Shown here piece by piece: positions 33,856 through 42,499 of a DNA stretch of 64,000 nucleotides. The DNA is from Pseudomonas fluorescens HK44 (GTDB lineage Bacteria > Pseudomonadota > Gammaproteobacteria > Pseudomonadales > Pseudomonadaceae), in assembly GCF_000217955.3 (NCBI RefSeq), contig NZ_AFOY02000018.1:62001-126000 (forward strand). Reading direction: 5' to 3'. The notes under the pieces are model-generated. The model had not been told where the DNA came from. It searched no databases and saw only the letters and a program-made list of their open reading frames with translations. Both the position numbers and the translations under genes were made by a program. Each line of letters begins with the position of its first letter. The stretch's first letter is position 1.

Positions 33856-34893
33856 ATGAAACTAGCCCCCGCCCAGCTTGGAAAACACCTGCAAGGCACC
33901 CTCGCGCCCGTTTACATCATCAGTGGCGATGACCCACTGCTGTGTCAGGAAGCCGCCGACGCCATCCGTGTCGCGGCCCGCCAGCAAGGTTTTGACGAGC
34001 GCCAGGTATTCAGCGCAGACGCCAGTTTCGACTGGGGTACGCTGCTGCAAGCCGGCGCCAGCATGTCGTTGTTCGCCGAAAAGCGTCTGCTGGAGTTGCG
34101 CTTGCCGTCCGGCAAACCGGGCGACAAGGGTGCAGCAGCGCTGATGGAGTACTGCTCACGCCCCGCCGAAGACACCTTGCTGCTGATCAGCCTGCCAAAG
34201 CTCGACGGTAGCGCACAAAAAACCAAGTGGGGCAAGGCGCTGGTCGAAGGCCCGCAGACCCAGTTCGTGCAAATCTGGCCGGTGGATACCAACCAGTTGC
34301 CGCAGTGGATTCGTCAACGCCTGTCCCAGGCCGGGCTTGCCGCCAGCCAGGACGCTGTCGAACTGATTGCAGCAAGGGTGGAAGGCAACCTGCTGGCGGC
34401 CGCCCAGGAAATTGAAAAACTCAAGCTGATGGCCGAAGGTGGCCAGATCACGGTCGAAACGGTGCAAGCCGCAGTCGCCGACAGCGCGCGCTTCGATGTT
34501 TTCGGGCTGACCGATGCCATTCTTAACGGTGAAGCGGCGCACGCCTTACGCATGCTTGAAGGTTTGCGCGGCGAAGGCGTCGAACCACCGGTGATTCTTT
34601 GGGCGCTGGCCCGAGAGCTTCGGCTACTGGCCAACCTGTCGCTGCAATACAGCCAGGGTGTGCCGCTGGACAAAGCCTTCAGCCAGGCGCGACCGCCCGT
34701 CTGGGACAAACGCAAACCCCTGATGAGCAAAGCCCTGCAACGCCATTCGGCGCAGCGCTGGGCTCAACTGCTGCTCGATGCCCAGCGGATCGACGCACAA
34801 ATCAAAGGCCAGGCTGCCGGTTCGCCGTGGATGAGCCTGAGCCGCTTGTCGTTGTTGATGGCCGGTCAGCGCCTCAACTTGCCAGCTGAATAA
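33856..34893 (+). CDS. holA: DNA polymerase III subunit delta
   Basis: HolA is the wrench subunit of the clamp loader that opens the beta clamp. The 345-residue length is normal. The N-terminal AAA-like domain starts MKLAPAQLGKHLQGTLAPVY with IISGDDPLLCQEAADAIR. The central segment ANAEE-type helices and the conserved ARFDVFGLTDAILNGEAAHALRML region around 215-238 fit the family. It follows lptE after 39 bases and ends the leuS-lptE-holA block. Confidence 0.94.
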   Translation: MKLAPAQLGKHLQGTLAPVYIISGDDPLLCQEAADAIRVAARQQGFDERQVFSADASFDWGTLLQAGASMSLFAEKRLLELRLPSGKPGDKGAAALMEYCSRPAEDTLLLISLPKLDGSAQKTKWGKALVEGPQTQFVQIWPVDTNQLPQWIRQRLSQAGLAASQDAVELIAARVEGNLLAAAQEIEKLKLMAEGGQITVETVQAAVADSARFDVFGLTDAILNGEAAHALRMLEGLRGEGVEPPVILWALARELRLLANLSLQYSQGVPLDKAFSQARPPVWDKRKPLMSKALQRHSAQRWAQLLLDAQRIDAQIKGQAAGSPWMSLSRLSLLMAGQRLNLPAE

Positions 34894-34990
34894 AAGATAG
34901 TCCGAACGCGGCCCGAACCTGTAGCAGCTTCACATGGACCGCATCCCCCTGAGCGGCCGCAAGCGGCGATCTTTTCTGCGGCACAACACG

Positions 34991-35881
34991 TCAAACTCCC
35001 GCCGCCTTCAACCGCTGCGCATGCTCGACAAATAATCGCACCGGGTCAGCGCCTTTGCCTACCAGCCCCAGCGACTGGTTGACGATGTCGAAGTGATCCA
35101 GCGGGTATTCATCGCCAATCACCGTGCCAAGGTGTGAGCTGTAGCGCCCGACCATGCCGTCGCAATGTCCCACCTCACGGACGAAGGTGGTGGCGAACAA
35201 GCGACAGCTGCGGTTGGTGCCATCGAACAGGTTGCCACCACAGTCGGTCTTGCCCGGCTGCAAGGTCCCGGACCACGAGTAATAGCGCACGCCGTTTACC
35301 AACTCCGGCCCATGCCCGCCCCAGGTCTCGGGCAATCCCTGTGGATAACGCTGATTGAACAGCGCGACCCCTTCGCTGGTCAGCGAGTTGTGCGAGGCAT
35401 GTACATCCACCGGCCATTTGTGCCTGCGATAACCGGTTTCCAGCAGGCCCATCAACCACGCAACCAGCTGCAACAAGGCACTCAGCACACGGCCTTTCGC
35501 ACTGTCGGGTGGACAGTGTTTGTGCAGGTAGTCCGCCAGCTCCGAGCCATGGTTGGGCCCCGCTACCGAGGTCACCGAGGCCACCTGGTCCGGGCGTTTG
35601 GCGGCAGCGTAACGGGCGGTCAGCGAACCTTGGCTGTGGCCGATCAGATTGACTTTGCCCGCTCCGGTTTCGCGCAATATCTCATCGATTTGCACCAACA
35701 GTTCTTCACCGCGCACTTCGTTGGAATTGACGGGCGAAACCTGTACCGCGATCACTGTCGCCCCATCCCGGCGCAGCGCCGAAATAATCCCGTACCAGTA
35801 GGGGTAGAACAGCAGGCGAATAAACCCGAGCATTCCCGGGACGAGCACTAAGGGATAACGCGTGGAGGTCTCTCGCGACAT
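34991..35881 (-). CDS. Family I.1-like triacylglycerol lipase without signal peptide
   Basis: The 296-residue alpha/beta hydrolase resembles Pseudomonas family I lipases: YPLVLVPGMLGF (about 9-20, oxyanion region), nucleophile in VNLIGHSQGSLTARYAA (Ser around 84), GHCDGMVGRYSSHLGTVIGD with the acid Asp, and YPLDHFD with the catalytic His. Secreted lipases of this family carry a signal peptide and need a foldase; here the protein starts MSRETSTRYPLVLVPG without either. It may be intracellular or exported another way. It is convergent with holA. Confidence 0.85.
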   Translation of the reverse strand: MSRETSTRYPLVLVPGMLGFIRLLFYPYWYGIISALRRDGATVIAVQVSPVNSNEVRGEELLVQIDEILRETGAGKVNLIGHSQGSLTARYAAAKRPDQVASVTSVAGPNHGSELADYLHKHCPPDSAKGRVLSALLQLVAWLMGLLETGYRRHKWPVDVHASHNSLTSEGVALFNQRYPQGLPETWGGHGPELVNGVRYYSWSGTLQPGKTDCGGNLFDGTNRSCRLFATTFVREVGHCDGMVGRYSSHLGTVIGDEYPLDHFDIVNQSLGLVGKGADPVRLFVEHAQRLKAAGV

Positions 35882-36270
35882 GGGCAGACAACCTTGTGAT
35901 CGATGAAAAGGCCCAAGGGGGATGCAAGACGTCGATCTCGAGCATCGCCACCGAAGATGACACCTTCACCACCAGTCTATGACATTCCCGGCTCGCTATT
36001 TCACGCCTGTCACTCACACTTAAGAAGCGGACACACTGGCGACATGACGATTATATTCAGCGAATTGTAACAACAGCAGACTTACCGCAGTCAAATAACG
36101 ACACACATTCTTAATGCACACCCGAAAACAGCGCCCTCTTAAACTAACAACCACAGAACCACACCGCAGCAATCATCGAGTTACAAACTCACGCTCGACT
36201 TAAAATCCCAGTTGCTTATATTTCAAATCACAGACAAGAAGTCTGCAATCAAACAACAAGGACTCTTTTT

Positions 36271-37041
36271 ATGCACATTGAACAACGCCTCGAATTTCTT
36301 GATACGCTTCCTGCTTTACCAGCTTCGAGCTTTACACCTCGAGTCGCTGCGTTCAGCTCACTGATCGACCCACCGGTCGACCCAAACAAAGAAAGCGGCA
36401 CCGTCGGTCCGGAAATGATGAACATTTACATGCCCGGCGTCTCGGTGCAAAACCGTAAAGACGTTGACAACTGCAAGTTGCTAGTTCAAAACGCCGCAAC
36501 ACAACTGTATGACCCAATCAAGCAACTGCACGAGTGGTACAAGTACTACACCGAGAGCCTCGCCAAACTTGGCTGGGTCACCCAGGCGTCCCAAGTCAAG
36601 GATATAACCATCAGAAAAACCGGCCTCTCCATGGATGCTGTAGCCTTTGAGATACTTCAGGGCCTGGTGGGTGCAAATGCCCCCCAATTGCTGGCGCTCG
36701 CTGGCAAAGCCGTTGATGGCGTGAAAAATAATGAGGGCCTGATCAATATTTACAATCGCAATGCCAAAATTGGCTATGAAGCCAAGTTTGACATGTCGCC
36801 AGTCTGGCAAACCCGCGAAGGTTCGCCAATGATGATTCTTAACTGCACATCCGTGGATGTCAGGGAAAGCACTCGGGGCATTCTCTGGTGGAAGTCGACC
36901 AGTCAATCCACCGCTGTAAAATCGGCAGCATCGGCCGTTTATCTCAACGTGGATACCTATGACCAAGTACGTGCTGCCGTTCTTAAGAAGCTTGGCCAGG
37001 CTGCCGAAGACTTCCTGGACAGCATTCCGGGCTTTCAATAA
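36271..37041 (+). CDS. Protein of unknown function, first gene of a lower-G+C pair
   Basis: This is a 256-residue protein I do not recognise. It begins MHIEQRLEFLDTLPALPASS without a signal peptide. A central helical part (about 65-175; LYDPIKQLHEWYKYYTESLA) is followed by a part predicted beta-rich (about 180-245), with FDMSPVWQTREGSPMMILNC and STRGILWWKSTSQSTAVKSA. AAGGA stands before the ATG. Codon use is visibly less GC-rich than the neighbours, and 389 AT-rich bases precede it, suggesting acquisition. The next gene starts 95 bases downstream in the same direction, so they may be a functional pair. Confidence 0.75.
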   Translation: MHIEQRLEFLDTLPALPASSFTPRVAAFSSLIDPPVDPNKESGTVGPEMMNIYMPGVSVQNRKDVDNCKLLVQNAATQLYDPIKQLHEWYKYYTESLAKLGWVTQASQVKDITIRKTGLSMDAVAFEILQGLVGANAPQLLALAGKAVDGVKNNEGLINIYNRNAKIGYEAKFDMSPVWQTREGSPMMILNCTSVDVRESTRGILWWKSTSQSTAVKSAASAVYLNVDTYDQVRAAVLKKLGQAAEDFLDSIPGFQ

Positions 37042-37136
37042 TTACATTCAAGTAAATTGATGAAAACCGAGGCCAATGAGTACTCATGGCCTCCGTTCCC
37101 GCCAATCCGCTTTCATCTCATTTTCCCGGAGCTTTT

Positions 37137-37835
37137 ATGAAGTCTATGACACCCGACATTTACCTCGTCGACGGAAACATTACACTTTTTTACGGTTCAC
37201 ATTCCGAGGGCTATAAAAAAGACATTTTGCATTCCAGCCTACTGGCACAACTGATCGCCAACAGCACTCCCGATACTGAGCTCAATGCTTACCGAAAAAC
37301 CCTGAGCATCTTCTCCTGGGCAACCAATAGCTTCGAAAACCGAAGAATCAAGAAAGAACCTTCGAGCCTGTTGACCCTTGCAAAGACAGGTTTATCCAGC
37401 GCATTAACGGAAGAGCAATTACAACAATTTAGCAACGTATTTACCATCATAAAACAGCTGCCTGATGATTCCCCGATCATTGAGGCGATATTGAATAAAA
37501 CTCAAAGAGAACACATTCCCGCCGCCAACCCCGACACCTCCTTACCCAGTGTAAAACCCACCTTCAGCATCAGCATGCTTCTGACAATTGTCCGCGAAAA
37601 CAAAACAACCCTTTCACTTCAAATATCGTTCGAAACTTCCCGCTCCGTTGACATCACGATTCTCGATCAAGTGATCCCCGAAAAGACTATTCTCGGTGAC
37701 CCCGAAACCTTCTTATGGACTACCCATCTGCTGGAAGAGAAGTACGACGCCATCAGAAACCAGGTGACTGAAAAGCTGGGAAGCAAGGTAGACACCCACC
37801 TTTTTCACGTAGATCCAACTGCACTAATACACTAA
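37137..37835 (+). CDS. Protein of unknown function, second gene of a lower-G+C pair
   Basis: This 232-residue soluble protein has no recognised family. The ATG at 37137 (MKSMTPDIYLVDGNITLFYG) is chosen because CCCGGAGC stands just upstream; an in-frame ATG 17 codons earlier lacks such a site. The N-terminal 125 residues are mixed alpha/beta with several Lys/Ser-rich stretches. The C-terminal part (about 145-225) is predicted beta-strand-rich (FSISMLLTIVRENKTTLSLQ). Base composition matches the preceding gene and differs from the rest of the window. No toxin, immunity or transport motif is visible to me. Confidence 0.72.
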   Translation: MKSMTPDIYLVDGNITLFYGSHSEGYKKDILHSSLLAQLIANSTPDTELNAYRKTLSIFSWATNSFENRRIKKEPSSLLTLAKTGLSSALTEEQLQQFSNVFTIIKQLPDDSPIIEAILNKTQREHIPAANPDTSLPSVKPTFSISMLLTIVRENKTTLSLQISFETSRSVDITILDQVIPEKTILGDPETFLWTTHLLEEKYDAIRNQVTEKLGSKVDTHLFHVDPTALIH

Positions 37836-37921
37836 ATGAAAGACTGAAGCGCCAAAGGCATGCAGTGCATTAATGGCGCTGCGAACGCCATTGGCGCTCA
37901 AAGCCGCTGTTGGTGCCTTCT

Positions 37922-39991
37922 TCAACCCTTGACGGTCTTTGGCACCTTACCCGCCTTCATCTGCTCCAACAACGGTGCGCACTGATTCGGCTCGCCGCCA
38001 CTCGGCGCTACCAGTGCCAGAAGCCCCGCCGCCGGACCGGCAATCACGCCCAGCGCCACCATCCCCGCGCCCCGCAGCATCAACGGTACGCCCTTCACGC
38101 CGGTATCCGGCTTGATGAACTTGCCGCGCACATACAGCGGCGAACGCAACGAGATCAGCCGCACGCCCTTGGACTCTGGCGTGATGGTCAGGTCGAGCTG
38201 CTCAGTGGCCATGTTCGCCGTGCCGTCGATGTAGACGATCGCGTTCTCGGTGTCGAACACAAACAGCCGGGAGGTCGCCAAACCGCTCTTGACGTCGAAG
38301 TCGGCCGCCGCGCAGTTGATCTTCACGTCCTGGTCGCCAAAGATTTTCCCGACCACATAATTGCCGACGTTCAACCCAGCCAGCTCCATCAATTGACGAC
38401 TGATCGCACCATCATTCATCAACAGCTTCAGATCGCCGTTGGCGCTGCCCAGCAACGCTGCCACCGAGTTGCCGTGACCTGCGAGGTCGGCGTCACCGTT
38501 GAGCTCACCGAAGCTGGTCTTCATCGTCTCGAAGCTCGGGAACAGTTGCTTGAGTTTGAAGCCGCGCGCGGTCAGCTTCGCCCGTCCTTCCAGCGGCGTG
38601 GCAAGGCCATTCAGACGGATCTGCGCATCGAGCTTGCCGCCCGCGACACCAAAGCGCAGCGGCTCCAGGCTGATTTGACCATCGTTGAGCACCAGATGCG
38701 TGTAGAGATCGGTAAACGGCAGCTTCTCGCTCTGAACGATGCGTTTGCCGGTGAACTCGACATCGGCGTCCATATCGCGCCAGCGCTCGGTACGGAACTC
38801 CTCGACCGGCAATACCTTGTCTGCTGGCTGCTTGCTTTCGCCGCCTCGGGCCTTTTGCTTGGCATTGGAGTCGGCGCCGATCAACGGCGCGAGGTCGGCG
38901 AACAGCAGTTGATTGGAGACCAGCGCACCACTGAGCTTGGGCCGTGGCTGGCTGGCGACATACATCAGGTCGCCGTGAATATCACTGCCGCCGATGGCGC
39001 CGTTGAATGCCTCGTAGTGGAACGTCGCACCGTCCGCCTGGCGCAGGTTGGCGATCAAGTGACCGTCGGTGGCGTAAGGCGGCGAAGCCGGCAGGGGTAT
39101 ACCGGTCAAGGGATAAAGATTGCCCAGGCTGGAGCCGGCCAGTTTCAGGCGCAGGTCCAGTGCGCCGAGGTTCAGCGGGTCGGTCAGGGTGCCGGCCAGC
39201 TCGACACTGGTGTCGGCAATCTTCACCTGCGCGTGCAACGGGAACGGCTTGGTCGCGTCCTGTAATGCCAGCAGCCCACCGACCTTGCCTTCACCCGTCA
39301 GTTTCTGACCGTGATACTGGCCTTTGACCTTCAGCGCGAACGCATAGTCTTGCGGCGCCGAGCCCTTCTCCAGCGCTTTCTTCGCGGCTATATCACCAAC
39401 GATGTCGCTGAACGGAATCGGCTTGCCCAGCAGATCGATCAGCAGGTCGAGCTGAGTGTTGAGGCCCTGATCGTCGAGCGTGACGTGGCCTTTGTCGAAG
39501 CCGATTGCGCCGATGTCTACCCCCCAGCGGGACGGTTCGGCATTCGGGTCTTTCGGATCGAACTTGAAGGTCCAGTTGGCGCGGCCATCGGCCAGGCGTT
39601 GCAGGTCGGCATTGGGTTCGGTGAGGTCGATACGCGGAATCACTACCCGCTGCGCCACTAGAGCCAACGGCGAGATCCGCAACTCGACGCGTTTGAGGCT
39701 GACCATTTGCGGCTTTTTCGACCAGTCCGGGTTGCCCAGGCTCAAGTCCTCGGCCACCACATGCGGCCATGGCACCCAGGCGCGCCAACCGCCTTCATCG
39801 ATTTCACGTTTCCAGGCCACCGTCAGATTGCCGTTGATGGCAAAGGGTCGGTGCAGTTCTTCAGAAACTTTGGTGTTGAGCGGCGGTTTGATCCGGTTCC
39901 AGTCGAAGAACGCGATGATCACCACCAGCAGCGCCATCAACAGCACGAGACTGCCGACACCCCAAATGAGAATTTTACGAGTGCGCGTCAT
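37922..39991 (-). CDS. AsmA-family protein
   Basis: The 689-residue inner-membrane-anchored protein has one N-terminal membrane helix (about 8-29; WGVGSLVLLMALLVVIIAFF) followed by DWNRIKPPLNTKVSEELHRP, the AsmA N-terminal motif. A long periplasmic beta-rich domain and an AsmA_2-type C-terminal region follow (about 420-640; GDADLAGHGNSVAALLGSAN). AsmA-like proteins are implicated in phospholipid transport to the outer membrane and are related to bacterial bridge-like lipid carriers. The C-terminus ends in a charged tail. The next gene to the right is divergent, 385 bases away. Confidence 0.9.
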   Translation of the reverse strand: MTRTRKILIWGVGSLVLLMALLVVIIAFFDWNRIKPPLNTKVSEELHRPFAINGNLTVAWKREIDEGGWRAWVPWPHVVAEDLSLGNPDWSKKPQMVSLKRVELRISPLALVAQRVVIPRIDLTEPNADLQRLADGRANWTFKFDPKDPNAEPSRWGVDIGAIGFDKGHVTLDDQGLNTQLDLLIDLLGKPIPFSDIVGDIAAKKALEKGSAPQDYAFALKVKGQYHGQKLTGEGKVGGLLALQDATKPFPLHAQVKIADTSVELAGTLTDPLNLGALDLRLKLAGSSLGNLYPLTGIPLPASPPYATDGHLIANLRQADGATFHYEAFNGAIGGSDIHGDLMYVASQPRPKLSGALVSNQLLFADLAPLIGADSNAKQKARGGESKQPADKVLPVEEFRTERWRDMDADVEFTGKRIVQSEKLPFTDLYTHLVLNDGQISLEPLRFGVAGGKLDAQIRLNGLATPLEGRAKLTARGFKLKQLFPSFETMKTSFGELNGDADLAGHGNSVAALLGSANGDLKLLMNDGAISRQLMELAGLNVGNYVVGKIFGDQDVKINCAAADFDVKSGLATSRLFVFDTENAIVYIDGTANMATEQLDLTITPESKGVRLISLRSPLYVRGKFIKPDTGVKGVPLMLRGAGMVALGVIAGPAAGLLALVAPSGGEPNQCAPLLEQMKAGKVPKTVKG

Positions 39992-40376
39992 TGCACAGGG
40001 CTCCTGATTACGACTCAGCGCCCGAACTGCGACGCACGTATGAAACGGTAGGCCAGAAATCGGCGGATTATGGAAATTACGACTGGCAAATGCCCCGCAG
40101 GTTTAACGCCCCGTCCATTCGGGCATAAAAAACCAGTTTTCCTAACCACTCAGCCAGCTTCCGTTACCCGCTCCGCACTTTTCCGTCGCGCGAGTGAGTC
40201 GAAAATACCCACCTCGGTGCAAAAGCGTTCCGCGGAAACGTCCGTTCTAGAGGCTTTCCGCCGAACAATCAATTCCGTTGATTATTACCATTGCCTTTAT
40301 GAACTTTTATATCGACTTATCGAGAGTAGCATTAGCTTCGTACCCACTTTATAGCCCTCCCGAGGAGCAGCCCATC

Positions 40377-40895
40377 ATGAAACGCCAATTACTGCTTAGC
40401 CTGACCCTTTCGATGTTAGCCAGCACTGCTTTTGCTCTGCCATCTGCCGAGCAGGCAACCCCGCAAGTCAAATTCAGCCATTCGGCTTATAGCCAAACGG
40501 TTGCCGACGGGGCCAATGGTAACGAACGTCTGAAAGAAAAAGGCCTGATCACTCAGGACGGCTACGACAAGACACCACAAGGTCAGACCCTGGCCTCCGA
40601 CGGTTCCGACCGCACTCCACAAGGTCAGACCCTGGCTTCCGATGGTTCCGATCGCACTCCACAAGGTCAGACCCTGGCTTCCGATGGATCCGATCGCACT
40701 CCACAAGGTCAGACCCTGGCTTCCGACGGTTCCGATCGCACCCCACAAGGTCAGACCCTGGCTTCCGACGGATCCGATCGCACTCCACAAGGTCAGACCC
40801 TGGCTTCAGACGGATCCGATCGCACTCCACAAGGTCAGACCCTGGCTGAAGGTGGTGGTGACCGCGTGATCGAACGCAATGCTAGTCTGAGCTAA
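40377..40895 (+). CDS. Exported protein with seven 14-residue tandem repeats
   Basis: The 172-residue protein has a clear signal peptide (MKRQLLLSLTLSMLASTAFA, cut near residue 20), a 45-residue linker, then repeats of TPQGQTLASDGSDR from about residue 66: six near-identical units and a seventh ending AEGGGDR. GAGGAG precedes the ATG and a terminator follows, so it is a monocistronic gene. Similar small repeat proteins occur in other pseudomonads, but no function is known to me. The unit is polar, rich in Gly, Ser, Asp and Thr, and probably disordered. The 385-base spacer upstream shows nothing else I can identify. Confidence 0.82.
   Translation: MKRQLLLSLTLSMLASTAFALPSAEQATPQVKFSHSAYSQTVADGANGNERLKEKGLITQDGYDKTPQGQTLASDGSDRTPQGQTLASDGSDRTPQGQTLASDGSDRTPQGQTLASDGSDRTPQGQTLASDGSDRTPQGQTLASDGSDRTPQGQTLAEGGGDRVIERNASLS
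40572..40865. repeat. 42-bp tandem repeat, seven units
   Basis: Seven 42-bp units encode the 14-residue repeat of the exported protein. Units 2-6 differ at only a few positions (for example GGTTCC versus GGATCC), so the array expanded recently or is kept uniform by recombination. Unit 7 diverges in its second half. Copy number is likely to vary between strains. Confidence 0.92.
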
Positions 40896-40916
40896 GGCCA
40901 TGCTGGCCCGGAAAAA

Positions 40917-40939
40917 AGCCCGATCTCCTGGATCGGGCT
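40917..40939 (+). terminator. Terminator after the repeat-protein gene
   Basis: AGCCCGATC and GATCGGGCT form a perfect 9-bp stem with loop TCCTG, followed by TTGACTTT. Confidence 0.8.
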
Positions 40940-41052
40940 TTGACTTTATGTAGCTCGCACTCCCCGCCTCACGTTCCTTTACTCAAGTTCGACGCCAGCA
41001 AAGCCGATTTGCTAGAGTGCGCCGCTGTCCTTGATTAGAAGTCAGCCTCCTG

Positions 41053-41685
41053 ATGCTGCCCCGCGCCGAACAGAAACAACAGACCCGCAACGCCTTGATG
41101 GACGCTGCCCGCCACCTGATGGAATGCGGCCGAGGATTCGGCAGCCTGAGCCTGCGTGAAGTGGCGAAAACCGCTGGCATTGTCCCGACCGGTTTCTACC
41201 GGCACTTTGCCGATATGGATCAGCTAGGCCTGGAACTGGTCAGGGAAGTCGGCCAGACCTTCCGCGAAACCATCCGCCTGGTGCGCCACAATGAATTCGT
41301 CATGGGCGGGATCATTGATGCCTCGGTACGAATTTTCCTTGATGTGGTCGCGGCCAACCGTTCGCAGTTCCTGTTTCTGGCGCGCGAACAATATGGTGGC
41401 TCGCTGCCAGTGCGCCTGGCCATCGGCAAACTGCGCGAAAACATCAGCTCGGACCTGGCCGCTGACCTGTCCTTGATGCCCAAACTGCAACACCTCGATT
41501 TTGCCGGGTTGTCGGTGATGGCCGACCTGATCGTCAAAAGCGTGTTCGCCACTCTCCCCGACATCATCGACCCGCCCGCCGAAGCCTTGCCCGTGCACCT
41601 GACGCCACAGGCGAAGATCACTCAGCAGCTGCGTTTTATCTTTATCGGCTTGAAGCACTGGCAAGGACTGGGCAGTACCGAGTAA
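41053..41685 (+). CDS. desT: TetR-family regulator, DesT-like
   Basis: The 210-residue TetR protein has an N-terminal helix-turn-helix (about 12-58; SLREVAKTAGIVPTGFYRHF) and a ligand domain starting FRETIRLVRHNEFVMGGIID. The HTH and the RSQFLFLAREQYGGSLPVR stretch match my memory of DesT/FabR, acyl-CoA-sensing regulators of unsaturated fatty acid genes. Position agrees: in P. aeruginosa desT (PA4890) lies next to ureE. The desaturase gene divergent from desT there is not present here; the upstream neighbour is the repeat-protein gene. The ribosome site is weak. Confidence 0.7.
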   Translation: MLPRAEQKQQTRNALMDAARHLMECGRGFGSLSLREVAKTAGIVPTGFYRHFADMDQLGLELVREVGQTFRETIRLVRHNEFVMGGIIDASVRIFLDVVAANRSQFLFLAREQYGGSLPVRLAIGKLRENISSDLAADLSLMPKLQHLDFAGLSVMADLIVKSVFATLPDIIDPPAEALPVHLTPQAKITQQLRFIFIGLKHWQGLGSTE

Positions 41686-41705
41686 TCGTTCCCACGCAGA
41701 GTGCT

Positions 41706-41816
41706 GATCGTTCCCACGCTCCCGCGTGGAAAACAGCCCGGGACGCTCCGCGTCCCTTTGACGGCGTAACGCAAAGCGTCACCGGAGGCATTCCTTTGCT
41801 GCGCGTGGGAACGATC
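41706..41816. repeat. Long inverted repeat element (third repeat family)
   Basis: GATCGTTCCCACGC at the left and GCGTGGGAACGATC at the right bound about 80 bases containing GGGACGCTCCGCGTCCC. A partial copy of the left end (AATCGTTCCCACGC) precedes it at 41692. This is a known type of intergenic repeat in fluorescent pseudomonads. It fills part of the 313-base spacer between desT and ureE; nothing else is recognisable there. Confidence 0.75.
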
Positions 41817-41998
41817 AATCAACCGCGCTGTAATTTGGTGCGCGCCAGAGTGCCACGCACCAACTTCACCCGGCTCACCTTCAAATCACGCAACATCCAG
41901 AAACATCTTCTACGCTCTGACAGGGTTTTCCTACGTCTCGGCCGATTGGCAAGCCCCTTGCTCTAGCCTGAGCATTGTCCTTTGCTGGAAGCCTTCCA

Positions 41999-42499
41999 AT
42001 GCTGGTGATTCATCGCAGAATCGACCCTCAACCCGTCTGGGCCGCCGAGTTGCACCTGAACTTCGAGGCGCGCAGTAAAAGTCGCTTGCGCTGTTTCAGT
42101 GCCGAAGGTGAAGACGTCGGGTTGTTTTTGGAGCGCGGGCAGCCGCCACTGTACGACGGCGAATGCCTGGCGGCCGAAGACGGCCGCATCGTCCGCGTCT
42201 GTGCCCGCCCCGAACAACTGCTGCACGTCACCTGCGCCAATACGTTCGAACTGACCCGCGCCGCCTATCACCTGGGCAACCGCCACGTTGCCCTGCAAGT
42301 CGGTGACGGCTGGCTGCGCCTGCTCGACGATTACGTGCTCAAAGCCATGCTCGAACAGCTGGGCGCGCAGACCGCAAACATCGAAGCCGCGTTCCAGCCG
42401 GAGCACGGCGCCTATGGCGGTGGCCATCATCATTCGCGGCACGGCGACGAGGACTTCAACTATCCGCCGAAACTGCATCAGTTCGGCGTACGCACGTGA
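41999..42499 (+). CDS. ureE: Urease accessory protein UreE
   Basis: UreE is the nickel metallochaperone that delivers Ni(II) to the urease assembly complex. The 166-residue protein has the N-terminal peptide-binding domain (MLVIHRRIDPQPVWAAELHL) and a C-terminal metal domain with the conserved TANTFELTRAAYHLGNRHVA-type stretch (about 80-99). A His-rich tail follows (YGGGHHHSRHGDED, about 138-151). GGAAG precedes the ATG at a good distance. It overlaps ureF by four bases. Confidence 0.95.
   Translation: MLVIHRRIDPQPVWAAELHLNFEARSKSRLRCFSAEGEDVGLFLERGQPPLYDGECLAAEDGRIVRVCARPEQLLHVTCANTFELTRAAYHLGNRHVALQVGDGWLRLLDDYVLKAMLEQLGAQTANIEAAFQPEHGAYGGGHHHSRHGDEDFNYPPKLHQFGVRT

Noticed and set aside
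34915..34985. A further REP element after holA
   Set aside because: Only one weak arm (GTAGCAGCT) and GC-rich sequence are visible; the inverse partner is not convincing.
36181..36270. A specific promoter for the 36271 gene
   Set aside because: The region is AT-rich and offers several weak matches; none stands out enough to be listed.
40572..40865. Regular 42-bp repeats considered as a CRISPR array
   Set aside because: The units are directly adjacent without unique spacers and are in frame with a translated gene that has a signal peptide and terminator.
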